DNA of 64,000 bases from positions 1 through 64,000 of the forward strand of contig JADANN010000004.1 of the NCBI GenBank assembly GCA_018806985.1, written 5' to 3'. The notes below the pieces were generated by a model. That model was not told the origin of the DNA and made no database searches. It saw nothing but the letters and a program-made list of their open reading frames with translations. This document shows positions 33,201 through 41,759 of this stretch, one piece after another. The position numbers were made by a program, and so were the translations under genes. Numbering within the stretch: position 1 is the first letter of the stretch; each line of letters opens with the position of its first letter. The stretch comes from Angiostrongylus vasorum. Taxonomy: Eukaryota > Nematoda > Chromadorea > Rhabditida > Metastrongylidae.

Positions 33201-35727
33201 TGCTTTCGTATCCTGTGCGTCCCCAGTGCCGTGCCCTGTCGTCGATTATAGTCGTCAAGAGCAAATTATTATAAAGTAACCGCCTGTATGAGCGTCTATG
33301 TGAAACAACAAATTGCGTAATTTGCCCTTACGGCAGGGACGGTGATTGCATCAGTTCAGGTACGATACCTGATCTCTTGTAATAATTGCGGAGATGAATA
33401 CATTGGCGAAACGGGCAGGCCTTTGTGTATCCGTATAAAAGAACACCTAGATGGCAAACGAAAACCTAGACAAAGTACCCCACTAGGCACGCACAGGATA
33501 CAAAAGCATAGCGGGGACGATTTTGAAGTAAAAGTCAATATCCTTGCGTAGGAGACTAAAACACCAGCGCGAAAACTTCTTGAGGCTTTTTGGATAAATG
33601 CCAAAAACCCTATAATGAATAGCAGGGGATGAATGCCCAGAGGTTATACGCGACTTGACCCCCGTATGTTCGCATCAATTTCTGATGTGGGATGGTGCAG
33701 TCATCAACCTTATGCGACTATAATCAGCTGTTCTAATCTTCCTCATTGGAAGGCACGTAAAAAAAGCGGTGTTTTTTCGAGAAGCTGTTGACCATGTAAT
33801 TACCATGGAGTTTTTCGTCTTTTTTATAAGTGTTATTGAAGCGTTTGGCCTGGTAAATTGTATATCACTATACCCTTCCAGGCTCTAAAGAAGGCGATAC
33901 TGCCGAAACGTCAGCTACTGTTGTATTCTATTGTGTTTTTCTACGGAAGTAAATGTATGCTGTTTAACAACCTCGCGATTGCTGAACAAGAAAACGACGC
34001 ATTCATATTCCAGTGCCGAAGTTAATAGAAAGCCGATCCTGGGAAATATTACAATGTTTACCACAGTGATGGTGAGATATTTGCATAACTTGGACCTCAG
34101 GACAGATGTGAACCCGCGATTACCTTTTCTGGGGTTGACGTGTTCCCCCACTGCACCACGGATTGTTTAGAAATACCATTATGATAAAACACTCCATAAA
34201 TACTGATTACCTCAAACGAATCGTGAGCGCTCAATTTATGGGCGACCTTATCACCCATGATGATACCATTGGAGAGATCAGTGGTGTCAAGACGATAAAC
34301 GTCTTGAAGTCTAAGAATTGCCGTCGCTGCGCCAGACAAGTCCTCTTCTTGCGGAAATTTGACCTGACACGAAATGTTATTGAGATTATTAGATTACAAT
34401 GTTACTGTTATTGTTATTGAAATGTTATGTAATAATGATACTGATTTCTGCACGGTGGATTGTTCGGGAAAAAACAAGTTATTATTACAGCACAACCACG
34501 AGTATCAACAATAACAGCCCTATATATAAGAGCATCGCCGTGTGAGTATGGTTCGTTCAAGGGATGCTTCAATAAAGAAGACTCGGCTCGATGAGACGAC
34601 GAAGACACCACATCGAGAAGGCGGACTACTGTATGTTATTGAGATAATTATGTAGTAATACAGAAGCAATTCTGACTCTATAAAACATGTAGACAGAAAA
34701 TTCGTTTAGCAACGTTCAACCCAGCCTCAACTTCTCGAGTAAAGCATGTGAAAACGCTGATGAAAAACTCATATTCAAACATAAATGGCCTGGTTACATC
34801 ACCGCTCTAATAATTCCCAACAAGTGAAAGAAATAAATAACTGAATGGAATTAGTTCTACTGGTGACATCGACTCAAGCAAGTGGTGAAAATTAACATTT
34901 GCGATGTACACCACAGCCCTAAAATCATACTCCTCCTCAAGGCGATAAAAGGATAAAAGCGTTTGTCACTGATCGATCTCTGAGAGGTGAGTGATGGATT
35001 CAAATTCACCAAACACCGTTAGGAGAATATAAATGCATATCTGGCTTATACGCTGATTTTCGGTGGTTTGTCGATATACCAAGTCAGCTCTGCATGCTTC
35101 CCAGAAAAGACTACTACCAGTTCACCGATGCCAGGAAGATGAAGGCCTTCAAGAGCCTCCCCTAAGCGCGGAGTCGGACGAAAGATCTCGTGTGCATTCC
35201 TGGGCAAAGCTAACCACTGCACTAGACCCACTCTCCTTCAAAGGGTTATGGATAATTTTCTCCCATTCTCAACGGAAGAGCTAACATGTCCATACAAACA
35301 ATTTCGAAAGACGCCGTTAATACACGCTGTATGGGCCGGCGATAGGGGGGTGGTTAGTGATGTTGTTGATCAGGAAGCAAAGGCGCTAGTTCAGTCCCCA
35401 CCCCAACGCTCTCCCCAATCTCTTCTATAAAGGGATGCCCTGTTTATAGCCATATAGCCATAGCCATAGTGTTTATAGCCATAGCTGTTTATAGCTGTGA
35501 GAACACCTCAGCCCGGCTCTCTTCAAGACTGCAAGGAGAATTGACTTAACTATCACTCTACGAAATTCTTAAAAAAGATGGAATCCTCAAGCAGCAGCTG
35601 AAACAACATGCGAAGTATTCTAAGACCACTATGGCTGATGAATGCGAGGAAAGAATAGAATGCTAGAAGTGCTGGGGTCTGCACAGTAGATGTAAGCATT
35701 GGTCATGTAAAATGTAAAACAAATAAA

Positions 35728-35764
<37 letters not shown>

Positions 35765-36288
35765 CCAATAATTGTGCTTTTCAATACCGACTTTCACTTA
35801 AGCTCGACATGGATAATCAGTGTCTTGGTTTACAAAAAATCAACGCCTTCATCAAGCCGCATTGGTTTTGATTCGAGTGTTCTCAACACCTAACTCGATG
35901 TGGGCCTTCATGCTTGCGTAAGTCGAATCCAGTGGAGTGGAACACAGTAAGTTTTATAACTTTTATTAATGCAACAAAATATTAAGTATACTTTCGTCGC
36001 TTCTTTTGTGATTTTCTAAAACAATAAAAAATACTGATTTGACGCATCGGTAAGTTCATGAAAGTCTCTGTATAAGGCAAGTGCGTTCATTCACCTTCAC
36101 GATGCTTACTGGAATTGGAAAGATCGCGCCTCCGTAGGGAATTAACGCCGAATGACCTTTACCCTTTACTATGTCTTGTTATAGTAGAAGCACAGTGTTC
36201 ATTTAGATGTAATTTTTTTCATTTTTATGGTTCTCGAAGGAGGACGATATTTCAAATTATATAAATACATATACATATATATATCTAC

Positions 36289-36352
<64 letters not shown>

Positions 36353-39300
36353 GTATGTATCCATAAAGTGCTCACCTGACTTTGAACGCGATTATCTGTA
36401 ATATTTTTAATGAACTTTTCGGCCTTGTTTGTGCGCATTATATCTTCTACCTGTAATAAAATAGATGAATAGTGATTCCGTCTATCTGAAAACAACACTT
36501 GCATTTTTTAGTTAAAAATTCCATTTGGACCAAGTATCTGCAAATCTGTGCTGGTCTGCTTACTTGAGTGACGTAGCAGAAGTGATAAAACAGGAATAAA
36601 TCGACAACGCCACTGAATTTCTTCTTCCACTCAGAAGTGAGTCGTTTAATAAGCAAATATGCATTGATAGGATTCGTCACGAAGTCCGGCCCAATGTCCG
36701 TCGCGTATTTGTTTCGCATCACGTACTCATCTGCGAACCTTAAAACAGTTAAATAGATAGACATAGGTCAAATAGCTAAAAGCAGCTGCTTTGCGCGCAG
36801 CTACAACCATCTTAAATAAATCTGATTAATTAGAGAGCGAAATCAGAATCGAGTAAAACTAATATCGTATAAGACATTGCAAATTTACTCACACAACAAA
36901 TGTAACTTCTCGATGGCTCAAACCCCCATCATGACATTATCTTGCATATTGCTGAAACATCTTTACTCATCCAACTGGATATCTGCCCAGGTTTCAAATA
37001 TCACGTGGGTTCGAGCAAAACATCTGTTTACTTTGCATATTGCTGAATTGGCAAGTTTTTTTTGTGAGTTCCAACATAGACGTGCCACTATGCCGTTAAC
37101 AACCGCTGTCGAAGAGCCATGTAAATAAGCATCGCTTTACTTTTACTTATACATAGAAACAGATATTTTGGACTAATTCTCAAGATGGATAACCTTAGCT
37201 TACCCGATGACGAACCTTTACAGTACGTCAGAACTTGACACCCAAGAACATCCATTTGTCATGATCATACAATTAACACATTCATTTCTACGTAACCTCT
37301 ACAGGTGTCATCTGTAATGGGATACTGATTGATATAAAATAAAAAAAAGGACAAAGCTCTCGACGTTGCTCAATCCCTGAGGGATGCGCCATGCATTCGA
37401 CTTCACTAAGTATCGCTGGAAGTGACTGAATGCATATCTGGCCTTTACAATGACTCGTGGTGTCCTACCGATGTATCGAGCTAGTGCTGCTATCCTCCCA
37501 GACAAGTCTGGTACCAATTTGCCGACCATGGAAGGCTTGGTGGGCCATGGGCGGGGGGATCAATTCCACGTGTGTGTCGCAGTGGCGCCTCCAACCACCG
37601 CGCCACACGCGCCCCTTCTGACTGATATATAACCTCTGTTAAAGCTCATCATGTCTACGTTGGTCTACTTTGGGACAACGAGTTCTTTTCCAACATCTGT
37701 TGTAATCAATCGATAGACTGTCTAACTCAGACGATGTGGAGGGCGTCAATCGGGGAAAGTTCTGTTCTGCACTTAGAAATACGCAGGAAATTTTTTATCG
37801 AAGTTCACTGACCGGCAATTGGGCTCGCAATTAACTGTGTTTTAATTCTGGTCGTTGTTACGAAAAAAAGATTATCTTATGGAATGTGCATCTATCAAAA
37901 GTTTAGAAATATATCCAGTATAAGTTATAAAATCTTCCACATCCATGTGTTTGCATGATGGACCACAGTAGTACTTACAAAATAATACTACACACACCTT
38001 AACCTTTTTTTATTTACTGCCTATCCTTTTTAACAGCAGGGTATGTCGCGAAATATAACTTCTACAATGCAGAGATATTTGCAAAACTCCGGACCGCAGG
38101 TGTCTGCGGTGGGGAACGAACGCGCTATTCTCCTTTCCGGGGGAGTAACGCGTTCACCACCACACCATGCGGGTCCTTCGTTTCGCCTGTCTCTCAGCTA
38201 GTTGTATCGATCATTTTGCCATCAGCAAGATCAAAAGCAAAAGGTTAAGATTGTGATTATAACAATAGCCTCAGCTTAACTGGGTTCAATGTCGATTTGG
38301 GCTCTCCAGACCAATTCCGTTGACAGGGTGACGAAGGGCCCGCATGGCGTGGTGGTAAACGCGTTACTCCCCGGAGAGGACAACAGCGCGTTCGTTCCCC
38401 ACCGCAGACACCTGCGGTCCGGAGTTTTGCAAATATCTCAGCATTGTAGAAACTATACACACCATCCACACCTACACAGCAGAGACTACTCCAATCCTGC
38501 CATGCATAGAATCCCAAGTCCTCTAGTAATCGAGTATTATTACTACTTCCTATATAGATGACCTGTCATCACATCTTCGGTGCAGATCACAGCACTTCAT
38601 GCATCCAACTCGTCTTCATCGCATTCACCGTCCACAAAGGTCTTCAAACATTTCGCGTGTTGTTTCAGCTGCGGCTCTGGGATTTCTTCTTTATGAATGT
38701 CGCAGAATGCTGGTGGAGTCGATTCTTCTTGCAATCATGGCGATATTCGAGCTAAGGCGTTGCCGCGTGAACTGGAGGAGAGCGTTGAGAGTGTCGCGTC
38801 GAGCCAGCGCCTTGTTTTCTGATGGACTGTATCACTGACCATTGTGCTACCTTCACCAGTTATTGAATAAATTCCGGTTATTGTCAAAAAACCTAGCAAG
38901 TCCTTGAAGACTCAAAATTAGGTGTTGTTCCAAGCGGCAAAGACGCTAAAAATGGGGTAAGCGTTATGTGTTAAGTAACTCGAACACGGCACCCTTTCAC
39001 ACCATTTTTTTTGTGCAAAAAAAGCTGCCAGAAATGTCGAACACCTCGATTAGAGAAGCGTTCTAAGGAATGAATCTCTTCCACATTGTACATCGCAGTT
39101 CCACGTCTAAGTTATACGTCTTAAGCGGTAGTAAATCCTTCACTCCTTTCGTAAGCTTCCTTCGCAGTAAATTCTTCGTAGACGAACTGGTTTTCAAGCA
39201 TGACAATAATGCGCCATAGGCCCCATAGATAATACTTACTTGATAGTCGATACTTGAACGGCCAGTCATCACTAGTTGTGCGAGCCCCAGCATAATCACC

Positions 39301-41706
39301 ATTTTCGGAGATTTGCTAGTTAAGCCATTGTGGTTCCATGGATCACAAGGACAGCCTGGCCTAAGTCTACCCTAGGTCGTCACCACGACAGGCAGTCGCA
39401 GCCCTTGTGGATCAGAAGGAAATTTACCATCATGCGACTTTGACACCAAAATGGTGGTGGATCATGGTATTGGTTTACTCTTTGCTAGGATTCCTGATAG
39501 AAACGCCGGACTCCTTCTCAGCTTGGGAGACCCTGCTGTGGGGGGACGAATCGCCTGCTGTATATCGCAGTCCGACATCCAGGAACACCTCCCAACGACG
39601 ATGACGCGGTAAACCGTTGGGAGGGCCATAGATGATGGTGAACGTAAGTCTATATCGAAACTCGATAGTCATGTAGTGAACGATGACTACTACTCAATCG
39701 TCAAAATCACTGAGGAGGGATCCATTATGTAGATGAAACCATTGAGAGAAACATGAAGAATTTGAAAAACGTGGTGATCGCGAACAGTACCATGTTCACT
39801 AACAGCTGGAATCAGTCCGTGGAAATTAAAACGAGACTGCGACAACGAACACCATTTCGTATGTCCCGATCAATGAAGGTTTACATGCTATCTAGATGAC
39901 CACCTCTGTCTTTTTTGCATGTTCAAAAAATAATAGCGGGTTTTAAATGCTACCACTCGAATCGAACACAATTTTATTAATCAGATATGAACTATCAGAA
40001 TATAATACATATTCTACAAACTTTTGCCAAAATTATGTACGCTTGCTTAGTTCAATGGATAGAATTCCAAAGTTCTGTAGGTGATAAATTCGCCGCAGGC
40101 ATTCCCAGCAATGGTTTGTTAGCTGGAGATCTTTGCTTCGAAGTACATAACGAGATACTTGAGGAAGTTGTCGTTTTTGAGCATAGGGGTTATGGTGAGT
40201 GGAGTAGCGTTTAGTAACTAAATATGTTCAATACACGATCCTTTAGTTGCGTAATGTAGTAGATTTTGGTTGTACATGGACTAGTCCTTTTCTTCTGACC
40301 AATCATGGATAGGATGTTCAATTTTTTTCAACCACTACATAGCATGATGTCGCCTGTTGTATAGGATCCATTCTTCATTGCACTTCAGAACGCGTGGTAG
40401 AAAAAATAGGTCCATTTTCTTGCGTAACGTGGAGCAGATTTTAGCACTGAAGACCTTCTTGTTGGTCGTTGTCAATTCATGTAGCACTTATTTATAAAGC
40501 TTTCTCTTCTTGCAAAAGTGTTCTAATTAGAGAACAATTCTTCACTGGTTAACGCTGAGTTTCGTTACCACTCGAGTTACCTCCCATTACAGTCCAACAT
40601 TGAATGCTGTCAACTGCTAATGGGCGATTACGACATCTATTGTTACCAAGGCTCATATATCCGATAGGGCACTTACCCAACCATCTGCACATAAATCATA
40701 AGCGCTTTGTTGGTCTAAACTCTAATGATGTTCTGATTCCTTTCACCGAAAGCATGTCCAGGTTTGAGCAAACTACATGATCATCAATCTAGCAACTACC
40801 ACTTTACCACATATATCAGCTTCTTCACAGTCTGCAGCAATGAAAGAGGTTAAGAAATAAAGGGAGCGCGTAAAACTCCCGCCCTCATGTGTTCGACCTG
40901 TTCTGCAGAAACGCGGTTAGCATTTTGCACTCAACACTTTTGAAAATGAATTGGTACTGGAACACACATCAAAGAGCTACTGGGAATTCCCACCCTATAC
41001 CTTCTCAGAATGTTGTTGTCTACAGTAAATTTGTATGCAAGCAAAAAAAGTGGTAGGTCACCTGGACCATCCGAATAGAATGGCTTAAAATGCAATCGAC
41101 GAAGTTCTGGCAAATTACTGCCATGTTTAAGACACAAAACCAAAAAATCGGAGCGTATGTACTCGGCTAGAGTATTCCGGTGTCCACAGTAATTTTTATC
41201 TAGCAGGTTTACCTACCAGTGCTGCCAAAAAAATAATATTTCTGAGAACTACGATTACGTGCGAAAAGGAACAACGAAAGAACTAACGTGGCCGCACGAT
41301 CTGTGGAGTGTGGCAGTTATAGCGACCAGGTACTGTGTGCGAAGAGAGTCCCAGCAACAAAACGTCGTTGCGAAGACAAGTCGTTATTAATATATAGTAG
41401 TAGAGAATTACAGCCCATAATAAACTGTTAACACTTTCTCATGGCAATGACAAAAACAACAACCGACGATATGAAGCTCAGCACCAAGAGCAAAAAGCTA
41501 CAAATTAAATTTTTGTTGGTCTAGTAACATTAAACAATCTACCTCTTCAAATCATCCAATCTCTTCTGCTCGGCCTCGATGTAGTTCTCTATGATGTTGG
41601 TGACCTCCTTTTCGGCACCAAGCATCTTCTGCATATCAGCAATGGCAGTGAAGAGATCGGCCGTACAACTGCCAAGGAGCAGGAACAGCACACCGAGACA
41701 CCACAT
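18177..41706 (-). CDS. phy (dpy-18/phy-2-like): Collagen prolyl 4-hydroxylase alpha subunit (DPY-18/PHY-2 type)
   Basis: It hydroxylates proline in collagen X-Pro-Gly repeats in the ER, using Fe(II), 2-oxoglutarate, O2 and ascorbate; family members work in complexes with PDI. Exons on minus: 1, 41706-41543; 2, 36738-36564; 3, 36450-36376; 4, 34363-34211; 6, 28725-28578; 7, 28409-28336; 8, 24577-24335; 9, 23775-23705; 10, 23524-23425; 11a, 23007-22954 or 11b, 22909-22856; 12b, 19409-19350 or 12a, 19313-19248; 13, 18999-18835; 14, 18299-18177. Phases join except at 11a (one extra G). The sum is about 535 residues against ~550 for the family; an exon 5 carrying part of the peptide-binding domain was not found between 28.7 and 34.2 kb. 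Iron ligands are the HFD of exon 11 and the His of RTRHAACPV in exon 13; the 2-oxoglutarate Lys is in GVKW. Confidence 0.95.
18835..18999 (-). CDS. Hydroxylase exon 13 (second iron ligand)
   Basis: The TTTTTCAG acceptor and GTACGT donor give 55 codons in phase 0. It contains GGATVFNNLGTAVFPSK, ALFWYNL, GEGDLRTRHAACPVL and GVKW. The His of RTRHAA is the distal iron ligand of the 2-OG dioxygenase fold. The Lys of GVKW corresponds to the 2-oxoglutarate carboxylate binder. Confidence 0.94.
19248..19313 (-). CDS. Hydroxylase exon 12a (alternative)
   Basis: 66 nt, phase 0/0. Acceptor TTTATAG, donor GTAAGC. It encodes KEEKNAFKRLK followed by TGNRLATVLFY, like the common form of this segment in nematode and human alpha subunits. 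It lies 36 bp downstream of exon 12b. Confidence 0.88.
19350..19409 (-). CDS. Hydroxylase exon 12b (alternative)
   Basis: 60 nt, phase 0/0. Acceptor GTTTTAG, donor GTGAGT. It encodes RGEREPYRENGNRIATVLFY: same end as 12a, different and two residues shorter first half. Human P4HA2 has a pair of mutually exclusive exons at the same place with a similar length difference (recalled, not checked). Confidence 0.85.
19854..20055 (+). repeat. SINE1 copy, 3' truncated
   Basis: It has an intact head (gtgtggcgcagtggtcggagg) and body, and stops near gtaaaggccgg, before the usual 3' third. Confidence 0.8.
20560..21230 (+). pseudogene. mariner transposase remnant
   Basis: Plus-strand frames read NDENWIVHDN, PKLHQRKV, VDEMHLKLQRL, ELGCETLHHPPHS and FPLTDYQLFKNLDNF, the catalytic region of a mariner (DD34D) transposase. 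The first Asp (NDEN) and third Asp (TDY) are present. The second, expected in an HDNARPH block, is lost (MHSHTSHR). Stops and frameshifts follow the EEFFV segment. The N-terminal DNA-binding half is not visible. Confidence 0.85.
21945..22320 (-). repeat. R3 repeat, near full length
   Basis: Same family as 3888-4290 in the other orientation, with ACTTGAA tail units at 21947. It keeps an open plus-strand frame of 94 codons (21971-22255), also partly open in other copies. Confidence 0.7.
22321..22855 (-). other. Intron of the hydroxylase gene, no feature seen
   Basis: The stretch between the R3 repeat and exon 11b shows no element I can name. Confidence 0.4.
22856..22909 (-). CDS. Hydroxylase exon 11b (alternative HxD exon)
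   Basis: 54 nt, phase 0/0. Acceptor ATTACAG, donor GTGAGC. It encodes IANYGIGGHYAPHFDMST: the HFD iron-binding motif is intact, but the residues around it (HYAP, DMST) differ from the usual HYDP and DFA. It joins exon 10 (...DLQ) in frame. Confidence 0.88.
22954..23007 (-). CDS. Hydroxylase exon 11a (alternative HxD exon, acceptor off by one)
   Basis: 54 nt encoding VANYGLGGHYDPHFDFAQ, the consensus form, with donor GTCAGT. The only acceptor AG (23010-23009) leaves one extra G (23008), which would shift the frame. Either the run of three G is a sequence error or this copy is damaged. It lies 44 bp upstream of exon 11b. Confidence 0.78.
23425..23775 (-). CDS. Hydroxylase exons 9 and 10
   Basis: Exon 9 (23775-23705, TTTTCAG acceptor, GTATAG donor) reads LRRATVQNAVTGALETASYR. 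Exon 10 (23524-23425, GTTCAG acceptor, GTTTTC donor) reads AWLKEGDHPVIARVNKR and ends DTSEDLQ. They join in phase 2 as ISK-S-AWL. They form the start of the catalytic domain, just before the HxD exon. Confidence 0.95.
24335..24577 (-). CDS. Hydroxylase exon 8
   Basis: 81 codons, TCTAG acceptor and GTGAGT donor. It contains AYEALCRGE, KLYCYL and LKLAPIKVEILRLEPLAV, the conserved block linking the peptide-binding domain to the catalytic domain. It ends VIKAVATPR in phase 0. Confidence 0.95.
24820..24895 (+). pseudogene. RTE-type LINE fragment, copy E
   Basis: A short plus-strand remnant matching the QAGFRKGFSTMDHI region of the RT (here reading AEFRKGF and MDHI). More fragments may follow to about 24990. 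Confidence 0.5.
25096..25215 (+). repeat. SINE1 fragment, degenerate
   Basis: It has an A-box-like tagcgcagtggt and later the cttcggggtcgg and ttagtaccagact landmarks. The rest is lost. Confidence 0.5.
25253..25768 (+). repeat. Direct duplication flanking 430 bp
   Basis: The stretch at 25256-25292 (agaacgggcacgaccactg...) recurs at 25730-25768 with few changes. A SINE2-like remnant (cacatatctcagcattc) lies between, near 25405-25555. Confidence 0.6.
25780..26067 (+). repeat. SINE1 copy, full length
   Basis: All SINE1 landmarks, from atggcgcagtggtg to the terminal ctctatcctttttttt. It lies in the large intron 7 of the hydroxylase gene. Confidence 0.8.
26213..26254 (-). ncRNA. Hammerhead-ribozyme-like motif at PLE terminus
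   Basis: On minus it reads AGGCT, then CTGAGGA, one extra A, stem II GGC(GAAATCC)GCC, GAAAC, GTC and AGCTT. Stem I pairs AGGCT with AGCTT (5 bp, one G-U). Stem III is the minimal ACGT, which would favour a dimeric form. Hammerheads in Penelope-like elements are known; this is the best-formed copy here. Confidence 0.75.
26216..28115 (-). pseudogene. Penelope-like element (RT plus GIY-YIG), decayed
   Basis: Minus-strand pieces in order: an N-terminal part (LEDASLYRPSSEKEF), RT blocks (PVLYLLIKTHN, FKVRPIISCVDGP, then ALYTNVSNDSAM in a shifted frame), MGQRLAPSLAIGFMSK, the catalytic YCRFIDDCFV, and a C-terminal GIY-YIG-type endonuclease (DEYVGETGRPLSVRIKEH). Stops and frameshifts occur near 27920, 27590, 27190 and 26880. 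An AT-rich stretch at 27460-27540 interrupts the RT. It lies in intron 7 of the hydroxylase in the sense orientation and ends at the hammerhead-like motif. Confidence 0.9.
28336..28409 (-). CDS. Hydroxylase exon 7
   Basis: Acceptor TGTACAG, donor GTGAGT. It reads NVKWYEDML and ends ELPPVVNK. It starts by completing the Gly codon split by the GC-AG intron, giving RARG-NVKWYE, which matches the family. Confidence 0.93.
28578..28725 (-). CDS. Hydroxylase exon 6 (peptide-substrate-binding domain), GC donor
   Basis: The TTTCAG acceptor is followed by LENENPKTIDEAEVLEYLAY, ALYQQGNVRRAL and IAPNHPRAR, a TPR-like helical region that binds the proline-rich substrate. The exon ends AGAG followed by GCAAGC. 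No GT is available at this boundary, so the intron (28577-28410) is of GC-AG type. Confidence 0.93.
28768..28870 (-). repeat. SINE2 fragment
   Basis: It carries ttttgcaaaactccaaaccgc and ggtgtctggggtggag, the SINE2 body in minus orientation, about 43 bp upstream of exon 6. Confidence 0.6.
29485..32056 (-). pseudogene. RTE-type LINE, near full length, copy F
   Basis: The minus strand carries an endonuclease region (VITGAFNAII, then EEHHIGAHEFEWNEHGER), the linker, RT pieces (TFIDLQKTYDSVK, GVRQGVTIQP) and the C-terminal YASETWPLPRQDERSLS region. Many stops. It sits in the intron between hydroxylase exons 4 and 6, in the sense orientation, in the interval where the expected exon 5 could not be found. 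Confidence 0.8.
32060..32710. other. Hydroxylase intron, no element named
   Basis: A short minus-strand open frame with exon-like borders (acceptor CACTACAG near 32656, MWCGIITRVKYFKDIDKM) does not resemble the hydroxylase family. Its origin is unknown. Confidence 0.3.
32796..32833 (-). ncRNA. Hammerhead-like motif, left palindrome arm
   Basis: On minus: GGCT, CTGAAGA, A, GGC(GATACT)GCC, GAAAC, TTC, AGCTAC. The core and a 3-bp stem II are intact. Stem I pairs GGCT with AGCT (one G-U). Confidence 0.65.
33880..33918 (+). ncRNA. Hammerhead-like motif, right palindrome arm, core mutated
   Basis: It reads CTAAAGA in place of CTGAAGA (the essential G is lost), then GGC(GATACT)GCC, GAAAC, GTC, AGC. 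Cleavage is unlikely. Confidence 0.55.
34040..34172 (-). repeat. SINE2 copy, degenerate
   Basis: Tail block gtgagatatttgcataactt and a head ending near gcaccacgg. It lies ~40 bp downstream of hydroxylase exon 4. Confidence 0.55.
34211..34363 (-). CDS. Hydroxylase exon 4
   Basis: Acceptor GTGTCAG, donor GTAATC; 51 codons, phase 0/0. It reads KFPQEEDLSGAATAILRLQD, then VYRLDTTDLSNG, and ends KLSAHDSFE. This is the start of the peptide-binding region. The next conserved helix (usually containing a DYYHT-like block) should be on the missing exon 5. Confidence 0.95.
34943..35110 (-). repeat. SINE1 fragment
   Basis: Degenerate minus-strand SINE1 3' and middle parts (aaatgcatatctggctta, ggtttgtcgatata). 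Confidence 0.5.
35338..35760 (+). repeat. SINE3 copy with (AT)n end
   Basis: A third SINE-like family. Landmarks are gtggttagtgatg near the head, ccaacgctctcccc, agactgcaaggagaattgac, and an end rich in catgtaaaatgtaaaa followed here by (AT)n. Related copies are at 49776 and 51855. Confidence 0.6.
36294..36350. repeat. (AT)n microsatellite in hydroxylase intron 3
   Basis: A long AT run about 26 bp from the exon 3 donor; the surrounding 36255-36360 is all AT-rich. Confidence 0.95.
36376..36738 (-). CDS. Hydroxylase exons 2 and 3
   Basis: Exon 2 starts after TTTTAAG and reads FADEYVMRNKYATDIG, TNPINAYLLIKRLTSEWKKK. Its donor is uncertain: the best in-frame one (GTAAGC at 36563) adds a hydrophobic stretch (VVDLFLFYHFCYVTQ) not expected in the family. 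Exon 3 (36450-36376) reads VEDIMRTNKAEKFIKNITDN with good borders (TTACAG and GTGAGC). Together they cover the N-terminal helical region. Confidence 0.88.
37341..37615 (-). repeat. SINE1 copy, full length
   Basis: Complete on minus from ggggcgcgtgtggcgcggtgg near 37615 down to the 3' block near 37350. It lies in intron 1 of the hydroxylase gene. Confidence 0.85.
38026..38470. repeat. Two SINE2 copies in inverted arrangement
   Basis: The minus copy at 38026-38225 and plus copy at about 38275-38470 share a tRNA-like head (ccgcatggtgtggtggt A-box-like, gcgttcgttcccc B-box-like) and a tail with ttttgcaaatatctcagcat. The heads point toward each other. Confidence 0.75.
39238..39625 (-). repeat. 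R3 repeat copy
   Basis: The R3 body, with tail units gatacttgaacgg at the left end. It lies in intron 1 of the hydroxylase. Confidence 0.7.
39640..41520 (-). other. Hydroxylase intron 1, no feature seen
   Basis: No element or exon was recognised between the R3 copy and exon 1. Confidence 0.4.
41543..41706 (-). CDS. Hydroxylase exon 1 (signal peptide)
   Basis: ATG at 41706-41704. MWCLGVLFLLLGSCTADL is a signal peptide, followed by FTAIADMQKMLGAEKEV and EAEQKRLDDLKR, the family's N-terminal coiled region. Donor GTAGAT. An AG at 41739-41738 in TTTTATAG, 31 nt upstream of the ATG, could be a spliced-leader acceptor. Confidence 0.95.
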
Positions 41707-41759
41707 GTGGCGAGAGTCGACTTTCCTTTGGAGCTCACTATAAAATTAATCTATAGTAG

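Larger units (their letters stand above)
32711..34003. mobile_element. 1.3-kb palindrome of Penelope-like termini around a GIY-YIG fragment
   Basis: The arm at 32711-~33235 is repeated inverted at ~33485-34003 (outer ends gcgtcgttttcttgttcagc and its complement). The right arm plus the centre carry a plus-strand PLE C-terminus (33342-33551: DEYIGETGRPLCIRIKEH, TPLGTHRIQKHSGDDF). Each arm has a hammerhead-like motif at its outer part. It sits just downstream of exon 4 of the hydroxylase. Inverted terminal repeats are a known PLE arrangement. Confidence 0.85.
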
